28,153 nt of DNA from a bacterium. GTDB taxonomy: Bacteria > JAHJDO01. A program made the position numbers and the translations under genes. Below, piece by piece: positions 8,850 to 15,311 of the stretch. The notes below the pieces were generated by a model that saw nothing but the letters and a program-made list of their open reading frames with translations, did no database searches and was not told the DNA's origin. Each line of letters starts with the position of its first letter. The first letter of the stretch is position 1. The stretch lies in contig JAUWOV010000011.1 in the NCBI GenBank assembly GCA_030611945.1, positions 1 through 28,153 on the forward strand, in the 5' to 3' direction.

Positions 8850-9511
8850 TGAATATATTGATTAAAAGAGTGCCAATGCATATCCTTTGTCTTGCTATAG
8901 GATTGGTCATAGCAGTTGCTGTATTAAGGTATTTCATTAAGAGAGACAATGTCTCCTCCAAGCGCAAGAAGGTACTCAAATTTATTTTTGAATATGCGGA
9001 TTCTGCAAGATCTGCGTCCATTCTTGCGTTAGTAATTGTTACGTTTATTGTGCAGACTTTTGCAATACCAACAGGATCAATGATCCCTACACTAAATATA
9101 GGGAATCATCTTATGGTAAACAAGTTTATATACTATTTCAAAAAACCCAGAAGAGGGGATGTCATAGTTTTTGTATATCCAGTTAATCCCAAAAAAGATT
9201 TCATAAAAAGATTGGTAGGACTTCCTGGGGAAACAATAGAGATAAAAGATGGGAGTGTTTTTATAAACGGAGAAGAGCTGAGAGCTCAAGAGCTGAAAGC
9301 TCCTCAAGCAATAGCAGAACGGTATTATTACAATGAGGGGATGTATGGAGAAGGCGTGATTAAGATACCTGATAATGCGTATTTTGTTATGGGAGACAAT
9401 ACAAAAAACAGCAAAGATTCGCGCTTCTGGGGATTTGTTCCTAAAAAAAACTTGCTAGGCAAAGCATTCTTCGTATACTGGCCCTTAACAAAAATGCGTA
9501 TGATAAGGTAA
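8849..9511 (+). CDS. lepB: Signal peptidase I
   Basis: This membrane serine protease removes signal peptides from exported proteins. It has 220 residues, with TM segments at about 10-29 and 56-72. The catalytic Ser77 is in PTGSMIPTL and the general-base Lys120 is in DFIKRLVGLPGE. Box E is GDNTKNSKDSRFWG, against the usual GDNRDNSxDSRxWG. All catalytic boxes are present. It contains a 15-base tandem duplication (9274-9303). It shares one base with lepA and closes the export operon. The 54-base gap to the convergent typA stop holds no hairpin plus T-run terminator that I can see. Confidence 0.97.
   Translation: MNILIKRVPMHILCLAIGLVIAVAVLRYFIKRDNVSSKRKKVLKFIFEYADSARSASILALVIVTFIVQTFAIPTGSMIPTLNIGNHLMVNKFIYYFKKPRRGDVIVFVYPVNPKKDFIKRLVGLPGETIEIKDGSVFINGEELRAQELKAPQAIAERYYYNEGMYGEGVIKIPDNAYFVMGDNTKNSKDSRFWGFVPKKNLLGKAFFVYWPLTKMRMIR
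9274..9303 (+). repeat. 15-bp tandem duplication inside lepB
   Basis: The unit agagctgagagctca (9274-9288) is followed directly by agagctgaaagctcc (9289-9303), 13 of 15 bases identical. It encodes the degenerate pentapeptide repeat ELRAQ-ELKAP in the loop after the INGEE strand of signal peptidase I. Confidence 0.75.
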
Positions 9512-9565
9512 TTCGTGGTTCCAAAAAACTTGCATATTTCTCTTCAAAAACTTTATTTGTAAAAA

Positions 9566-11374
9566 TTACCTTGAGCAGATCCTCCTGCGGCGTCTTCTGT
9601 CGTTCTCTGTTAAATACCTTTTGCGCAAGCGAATATTCTTAGGGGTTACTTCCACATATTCATCATCAGCAATATATTCAAGAGCCTTTTCAAGTTCAAC
9701 TTCTACCGGTGGAGTCAGGTTAATTGCATCATCAGCGCCGGAAGCGCGAACATTCGTAAGGCTTTTACCTTTAATAGGATTGACCGTTAAATCCGTTCCC
9801 TGATTATGCTCTCCAATAATCATACCTTCGTACACCTCTGTTACAGGATGAATAAAAATAGGACCGCGCTCCTGAAGGTTCCATAATGAATAAGCAGTTG
9901 CTGTTCCGGTTGCTCCTGAAATTAGTGATCCAACCGTACGCTTTTCAATCTTCCCGCAATGAGGAGCAAAATGACTAAAAGCGTGATATAAAGTCCCCTC
10001 TCCTTTGGTTAAAGTGACAAAAGTTGAACGGAAGCCGAGCAGTCCTCGTGTCGTAATTTCAAATTCCATGATCGTATTACCATTTTCATTAGACATATTT
10101 TTCATCATCCCTTTACGAGAGGACAACACCTCAATGATTTTCCCAGCCATGCTTTTTGGTACATTCACTACCACTGACTCAATCGGCTCGGAAGAAACAC
10201 CGTCAATTTCCTGTAAAACCACCTGTGGTTGAGAAACCTGAAGCTCAAAACCTTCACGACGCATATTTTCAATTACAACCGAAAGGTGCATTTCTCCACG
10301 ACCATAAACCTTGAATGTATCTGTATTGTTAGTCATTTCAACAGACAATCCAACATTAGTCTCCAGCTCTTTCAAAAGACGTTCCCGAATATTGCGGCTT
10401 GTTAGCAACTTCCCCTCCCGCCCTGCAAAAGGAGAAGTATTAACCATGAAATCCATTGCAAGCGCAGGCGGATCAACCCGAATAGCGGGAAGCGGTTCAA
10501 CATCAGGGTTATCTGTAATAGTTTCCCCTACATAAATATCAGAAATGCCTGCGACAGCAACAATGTCCCCAGCTTCTACCTTTGAAACCTCAACTTTCTT
10601 CAGCCCCTGAAATGTAAAAACCTTAGTTAATCGCGCAGAACGACTTTCACCGTCAGAATTCAGTACAGTCACCATTTGACCTGACTTAATCTTACCCTCA
10701 TAAACACGGCCAACCGCCATTCTGCCTAAAAAGTTATCATAAGCCAAGGTAGCTGGCTGCATTCTAAAATCTTTTTCAGTATCTGCTTTGGCAGCATGGA
10801 CATTCTCCAAAACAAAATCCAGAAGAGGAGTAATATCCTTATGCTCGTCCTCTAAATTTCGTATCGCAATTCCGTCACGAGCAATTGTATACATATAAGG
10901 AAAATCCATTTGTTCATCAGACGCCCCAAGTCTGCCAAATAGATCAAAGGTTAAATCAACCACTTTATCCGGCCTTGCAGCAGGTCTATCTATTTTATTG
11001 ATCACAACAAGAACAGGCAAACCAAGGTCTAATGACTTAGAAAGAACGAACTTAGTCTGCGGCATAGGTCCCTCATAGGCATCCACCAAAAGAACGGTTG
11101 CATCCACTGTTCGCAAAACACGCTCTACCTCTGAACCAAAATCCGCATGACCAGGTGTGTCCACAATGTTAATCTTGGTTCCCTTATAATGAATTGCAGC
11201 GTTTTTGGCATAAATCGTAATCCCACGCTCCCTTTCCTGATCATCACTGTCCATCACGCGCTCATCAACTGTTTCATGAGAGCTAAATGCCCCTCCTGCC
11301 TTCAGTAAAAAATCCACCAAAGTTGTTTTTCCATGATCAACATGGGCAATAATAGCAATATTTCTAATTTCCAT
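9566..11374 (-). CDS. typA: Translational GTPase TypA/BipA
   Basis: TypA/BipA is an EF-G-like ribosomal GTPase needed for growth under cold and other stresses and for 50S assembly. The 602 residues match the family length. G1 is AHVDHGKTT (10-18), G2 lies in RERGITIYA (48-56), G3 is DTPGH (72-76), and G4 is NKIDRPAARP. The C-terminal domain carries GLLGFRSTF and ends in an Arg-rich tail (RRRRRRICSR). An in-frame TTG at 11392 is rejected because homologues begin with the equivalent of MEIRNIAIIAHVDHGK. It is the only minus-strand gene, convergent with lepB and divergent from the pseudopilin gene. Its start codon has no obvious Shine-Dalgarno sequence. Confidence 0.97.
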   Translation of the reverse strand: MEIRNIAIIAHVDHGKTTLVDFLLKAGGAFSSHETVDERVMDSDDQERERGITIYAKNAAIHYKGTKINIVDTPGHADFGSEVERVLRTVDATVLLVDAYEGPMPQTKFVLSKSLDLGLPVLVVINKIDRPAARPDKVVDLTFDLFGRLGASDEQMDFPYMYTIARDGIAIRNLEDEHKDITPLLDFVLENVHAAKADTEKDFRMQPATLAYDNFLGRMAVGRVYEGKIKSGQMVTVLNSDGESRSARLTKVFTFQGLKKVEVSKVEAGDIVAVAGISDIYVGETITDNPDVEPLPAIRVDPPALAMDFMVNTSPFAGREGKLLTSRNIRERLLKELETNVGLSVEMTNNTDTFKVYGRGEMHLSVVIENMRREGFELQVSQPQVVLQEIDGVSSEPIESVVVNVPKSMAGKIIEVLSSRKGMMKNMSNENGNTIMEFEITTRGLLGFRSTFVTLTKGEGTLYHAFSHFAPHCGKIEKRTVGSLISGATGTATAYSLWNLQERGPIFIHPVTEVYEGMIIGEHNQGTDLTVNPIKGKSLTNVRASGADDAINLTPPVEVELEKALEYIADDEYVEVTPKNIRLRKRYLTENDRRRRRRICSR

Positions 11375-11376
11375 TG

Positions 11377-11404
11377 TTGCATAATAACCCAATTTTGCTA
11401 TACT
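11377..11404 (+). promoter_or_regulatory. Predicted sigma70-type promoter of the pseudopilin gene
   Basis: TTGCAT (11377-11382) and TATACT (11399-11404) are separated by 16 bases. Transcription would start near 11411, leaving a leader of about 38 bases that contains GAAGGAG (11437-11443), 5 bases before the ATG at 11449. The -35 box lies 3 bases from the typA start codon on the opposite strand. This is a sequence-only prediction. Confidence 0.5.
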
Positions 11405-11448
11405 ATAAAGAGTTTTTATGTATTTTTGTAACAGTTGAAGGAGAAAGA

Positions 11449-12051
11449 ATGCTTAAATTAAGGGAGGGAATTGATGTGAGAAAGTGGCTTGGCAAAGGAA
11501 AGGGATTTACGCTTATTGAGATGCTTGTTGTAATTGCAATAATAGCAATGCTTGCAGGCATGCTGCTTCCGGCTTTATCAAAAGCGCGGATAAGAGCGAG
11601 GGTTGCAAAAGCCAAAGCGGAAATGCTGAATATCAGAGTTGCCATAGAGCAGTACTACGCAGATTATTCCACTTATCCGACAAATGATGTGAACCTCAAT
11701 TATAGTACTGGCACAGTTGCAGAAGAAAAATATGGGGCGCTTTATAAATTAAAGAAGGACTCTAAGTCATACACGTCCAGTATTCCAATGGATCCATTTG
11801 ATAATTCAAAACCATATATGTATTTTTCTAATGAGGACGATCATGATGGCACATCTGATACAGCTACTGCGTGGGTCTTGTTCAGCAAAGGGCCTGATAA
11901 GGATAATACATTTTCAAATGGAACAATGGATATAACTGGCAATGCTTCAGATGGTGCCTATGACAGCTGTATTCAGGACATTGGTTCTGATAAGGAATAC
12001 TCTGCAAAGAACGAAACAAATGAAGGGAATATATATTTGCAGGGACCGTAA
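11449..12051 (+). CDS. GspG-like type II secretion pseudopilin
   Basis: This 200-residue prepilin has a class III leader: 19 residues ending in Gly19, then FTLIEMLVVIAIIAMLAGML. Cleavage by prepilin peptidase would fall at G19/F20, and Glu24 is the conserved +5 residue. The helix continues into a mature domain with YYADYSTYPTN, IPMDPFDNSKPYMYF and FSKGPDKDN. These match the GspG pattern of P-x-DP...Y-x-Y and S-x-GPDG. The central loops are Asp/Ser/Thr-rich, possibly Ca-binding as in GspG. The start is set by GAAGGAG at 11437-11443; an upstream in-frame ATG at 11374 would add 25 atypical residues. No other secretion-system component is encoded nearby, so it is an orphan here, assembled by machinery elsewhere or used as a minor or alternative pilin. 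Confidence 0.88.
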   Translation: MLKLREGIDVRKWLGKGKGFTLIEMLVVIAIIAMLAGMLLPALSKARIRARVAKAKAEMLNIRVAIEQYYADYSTYPTNDVNLNYSTGTVAEEKYGALYKLKKDSKSYTSSIPMDPFDNSKPYMYFSNEDDHDGTSDTATAWVLFSKGPDKDNTFSNGTMDITGNASDGAYDSCIQDIGSDKEYSAKNETNEGNIYLQGP

Positions 12052-12108
12052 AGAATGAAATGATGGGCTATAAACATATTGAGATTATTAGTCCTGAGGA
12101 GGTTGAAG

Positions 12109-12309
12109 ATGAGAATGTCTAAAGAAAGAGTTGAGAAACCGTTGGAAGAAGTTAGAAGATGGAAAAAAGCTGTGTCGTTAAGGACTAAAAATATGTCCAC
12201 AAAAGAAGTGATTAAGTATTTTCGGGAAGACGCTGATGTGTTTTGGAAAGAGCATGGATATAAATGCGTAACAGTTGGAAAAGGGGTTTGCAGATATATA
12301 AAAGGCTAA
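12109..12309 (+). CDS. Small hypothetical protein, 66 residues
   Basis: A full AGGAGG (12097-12102) lies 6 bases before the ATG at 12109, strong evidence for a real gene. A second ATG at 12115 is possible. The protein is charged and predicted helical: an N-terminal PLEEVRRWKKAVSLRTKNMS, then TKEVIKYFREDADVFWKEHG, then a short tail with two Cys (YKCVTVGKGVCRYIKG). There is no signal peptide or membrane segment. I do not recognise a named family. The 'LEEV-x2-WK...MS-x-KE-x3-YF' layout recalls small antitoxin-like or accessory proteins, but no toxin gene lies beside it. It sits between the pseudopilin and the Ig/LolA-like gene and could be co-transcribed with either. Confidence 0.65.
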   Translation: MRMSKERVEKPLEEVRRWKKAVSLRTKNMSTKEVIKYFREDADVFWKEHGYKCVTVGKGVCRYIKG

Positions 12310-12346
12310 AATAAATCGGGAAAATTTTTAAGGAGATAAACTTGTT

Positions 12347-14281
12347 ATGAAAAAACTTTCAATATTTTTACTCATATTTTCGATGATTCTAAGTAGCATA
12401 ACTTCTGCATATAGCCAGCCAAAAAAAGCAGGCTGGTGGAAAACAGGCACAGCTACAATTCAAGGACAAGTAACAAATTCAGTAACAAATCAAGCCATAT
12501 CCGGTGCAGCAGTGAAAGCAGGTCGTTACAGAGTTACAACAGATACAAATGGCAACTATATAATAAAGAATATTAAGGTATGGTTCTGGGGAAGGATATA
12601 CAGAGTAAAAGCCTCAGCAAATGGATATTATTCAGGTCATAGATGGATATATGTCCGAAAAGACAAAACATATACATTGAATTTCAAGTTAAGACCCAGA
12701 AAACCATTAATATTGGTCAAGATAGATTCTCCTGAAGATAATTCATATATAAGAGGAACAAGTTCAGACGTATTAGTAGCATGGCAGGGCAGAGCGGGGA
12801 TAATAGATTTATATCTGGATGATAGTTTAGCTGGAAGCTACAGGACATGGCGCTGGTGGCACAGGGCAGGGAATCATACATTCAATATAAACATTTCAAG
12901 CCAGGAAGATGGAGAACATAAACTCAAAGCAATTGCATACAGGTCGCACAAGAGAAGAGGCTATAAAGCGGAATCCAAAGAGATAACATTCATCTTGGAC
13001 AATACCTCCTCTGTGATTTCGGATATATCGCCGGCAAACGATGCCTTAATAAACGACAACCAGCCGGAAATCTCAGCAGTATTGTCGGATGCTACAAGTG
13101 GGATTGATAAAGAAACTGTCATATTAAAACTTGATGATGCAGAAGTAACTGCAATTTATGATGAGATAACGGGAAAACTAAGTTATACACCAGAAACAGC
13201 GCTTGAAGACGGAAGCCATACAATTTCTATTGAAGTAAAGGACAGAGCAGGAAACGAAGCGACTGCAAGTTCAACATTTAGAGTGGAAACAGACACAACG
13301 CCGCCAAGCATAACTGATTTATCACCAAAAGATGCTTCCACAATCTACTACACAACCCCAACAATCTCAGCAAAATATTCAGATGATAAATCAGGTATAG
13401 ACAAAACCACAGTAAAGATATTAGTAAATGCAGTAGATGTAACAGCAAGCAGTACAATCACAGATGAAGACATTTCATATGCTGTTCCTGATGGAAAACT
13501 TACAGAAGGTGGAGTGACAGTAAACATAGAGGCAAAAGACAATGCAGGGAATTTAGCAGCGAAGGAATTTGGTTTTGAGATAAAGATATTGACAGCGGAA
13601 GAGGCATTGGAACTGGTTAAGATAAACCATGATAAGATTCAGGATATGAAGGCGACACTGGAAGGCAAGTCTACATATAAATCACAGCCTTATGGGAAGG
13701 GCGTTTATGCTGATTACTGGTATAAATACCCTGATAATAAAAAAACAAAGCATTACACTTCTTCAGCAAGGAATGAAGTAGAGAGTATTTCCATACTTGC
13801 AGATACAGCGCTGCATTATATAAACCCGTCAAAGAATATAAGACAGACTGTAGATATTCTGGAAGGCAAGGAAGTAACTAAACAGGATTTAGCTAATGCG
13901 AATCCAATTGATAATCTTGATAGTTTCATAAATGCAAACGATGTTACAAGGATTAGCAATGATAAATGGTTATATTTAATAGAGGCAACACCAAAAGAGG
14001 AGAATTCGCACTACAACAAGATATCTTTATACATAGATACTAGCCATTCATTGCTGCAGAAAACAGAGTTATACAAGGACAATAACTTAAAACAAATAAC
14101 AGAGATATCTTCCTGCGAAGATTTAGATGGCATATATGTGGCATCAGAAACAAAGAAGATACCTGTGCTTGAAGATGATAGTGGAGACACTTCATTGGAT
14201 TTTATAACAACACTAACATACAGCAATATAGAAATAAACACAGGAATTCCAGATAGTGAATTTGATCCGGAACAGCAATAG
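12347..14281 (+). CDS. Exported Ig-domain protein with C-terminal LolA-like domain
   Basis: This protein has 644 residues and a signal peptide (1-24). About 35-116 is a carboxypeptidase-regulatory-like beta sandwich (IQGQVTNSVTNQAISGAAV, then a DTNGNYIIKNI turn). About 120-220 is a Trp- and Arg-rich Ig-like domain. About 222-316 and 318-413 are tandem bacterial Ig-like domains sharing the pattern 'SPxDA...Y/LSDxxSGIDKxTV...VKDxAGN'. About 415-644 resembles the LolA fold: ADTALHYINPSKNIRQTV, LYLIEATPKEEN and a closing INTGIPDSEFD. The Ig part suggests surface display or adhesion. The LolA-like part suggests binding of a lipid or lipidated chain. The combination is unusual. AAGGAG (12330-12335) lies 11 bases upstream of the ATG. 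It is the first gene of a run that continues into the TolB-like and lipase-like genes. Confidence 0.82.
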   Translation: MKKLSIFLLIFSMILSSITSAYSQPKKAGWWKTGTATIQGQVTNSVTNQAISGAAVKAGRYRVTTDTNGNYIIKNIKVWFWGRIYRVKASANGYYSGHRWIYVRKDKTYTLNFKLRPRKPLILVKIDSPEDNSYIRGTSSDVLVAWQGRAGIIDLYLDDSLAGSYRTWRWWHRAGNHTFNINISSQEDGEHKLKAIAYRSHKRRGYKAESKEITFILDNTSSVISDISPANDALINDNQPEISAVLSDATSGIDKETVILKLDDAEVTAIYDEITGKLSYTPETALEDGSHTISIEVKDRAGNEATASSTFRVETDTTPPSITDLSPKDASTIYYTTPTISAKYSDDKSGIDKTTVKILVNAVDVTASSTITDEDISYAVPDGKLTEGGVTVNIEAKDNAGNLAAKEFGFEIKILTAEEALELVKINHDKIQDMKATLEGKSTYKSQPYGKGVYADYWYKYPDNKKTKHYTSSARNEVESISILADTALHYINPSKNIRQTVDILEGKEVTKQDLANANPIDNLDSFINANDVTRISNDKWLYLIEATPKEENSHYNKISLYIDTSHSLLQKTELYKDNNLKQITEISSCEDLDGIYVASETKKIPVLEDDSGDTSLDFITTLTYSNIEINTGIPDSEFDPEQQ

Positions 14282-14285
14282 AAAT

Positions 14286-15296
14286 ATGAAGATACACAAA
14301 TTCAGATTAATAATTTTATTAGCCCTAGCATTATTAATTTCTGGACAGCAGAATACATATGCAGCAAAAAAGCCCAGGCATGAAGAGTGGGTAAAATACT
14401 ACAGCCCTGATTGGGCACCAGATAGTAAGCATATAGTTTACATAAAAAAGGTCGAGCATTTAAAATTACGTTATGATTGGCTAGCAGAGATAACAAAGAG
14501 TACATATATGATGACAGGAAGAGATTTCTGTATATGTAGGATGAATGTAGATACACAGACGGAAGAGATAATAAGAAATTTTAGAATAAGGGAATGGTAT
14601 AGAAAACGATGGAGAGCTACGTGGATAGCTAAGGAAGACAAAGCACTACTTGAAAATGATGGGTTAGAGGATATAGTTCATGATGCGATTTCTACAATTT
14701 CAGTTAACGAGAAAACTGGTGATATATTAATGGTAGTAAAAAAGGATGGGCTGTATTTATTAGAAGAAGATGGGAGTAAAATCACAAAAATTATTAAACA
14801 GAGAGATTGGATTTTTAATCCCCACTGGTCACCGGATGGGAAGCAAATTTTGTATCAGATAAGCGGAAAAATAGAAGGCAAACATGTTTCTGAACTATGG
14901 CTTGTAAATGCAGATGGATCTAATAAGCATCTTTTAGTAAAGAATGCTTCTCATGGTATCTGGCATCCGAGTGGGAAGAAGATAGGGTTTTATATTGAAA
15001 GAGCCAAAGGTTATTTCTGGACGATAAATACGGATGGAACGGATAAGAAAGCAGAGTTTAAGTCAAATTGCTACCCATCAGATTGGTCTCCTGATGGGAA
15101 ATATATAAACTTTGTGTCAACGCTTCGTGATATTGATGGCAAGAGAGTTAAAACAGAATTCAAAGATATTCCTACATATGGTAGATTTTCTCCTGATGGA
15201 CTCAAAATGGTAGGAGGCAGTTTAGATATAACTTTCTCTAAAATTGGAGACAAAAAAGAAACAATACTTCTCAAAAATTATTCAAGGAAATATTAA
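14286..15296 (+). CDS. TolB-like beta-propeller exported protein
   Basis: This 336-residue protein has a signal peptide (about 1-27, ending TYAAKK). It carries repeated PD40/WD40-like blades: YYSPDWAPDSKHIVYI near the start, then HWSPDGKQILY, IWHPSGKKIGFY, DWSPDGKYINF and RFSPDGLKMVGG. At least five blades of the W-SPDGK-I type seen in TolB and related periplasmic proteins can be counted. It is shorter than TolB and has no visible TolB N-terminal domain, so it is not a confident Tol-Pal component. It starts 4 bases after the upstream stop. An in-frame start at 14256 inside the previous gene would bury the signal peptide and is rejected. A scaffold for protein-protein contact in the periplasm or at the surface is inferred. 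Confidence 0.85.
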   Translation: MKIHKFRLIILLALALLISGQQNTYAAKKPRHEEWVKYYSPDWAPDSKHIVYIKKVEHLKLRYDWLAEITKSTYMMTGRDFCICRMNVDTQTEEIIRNFRIREWYRKRWRATWIAKEDKALLENDGLEDIVHDAISTISVNEKTGDILMVVKKDGLYLLEEDGSKITKIIKQRDWIFNPHWSPDGKQILYQISGKIEGKHVSELWLVNADGSNKHLLVKNASHGIWHPSGKKIGFYIERAKGYFWTINTDGTDKKAEFKSNCYPSDWSPDGKYINFVSTLRDIDGKRVKTEFKDIPTYGRFSPDGLKMVGGSLDITFSKIGDKKETILLKNYSRKY

Positions 15297-15311
15297 AAAA
15301 TGGAGATGACG

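Noticed and set aside
9512-9565. Expected bidirectional terminator between convergent lepB and typA
   Set aside because: No stem-loop with a flanking T or A run can be found. The stretch is A/T-rich without clear symmetry.
12037-12074. TTGCAG and TATAAA as a promoter for the 66-residue protein
   Set aside because: The spacer is 26 bases, too long for a sigma70 promoter.
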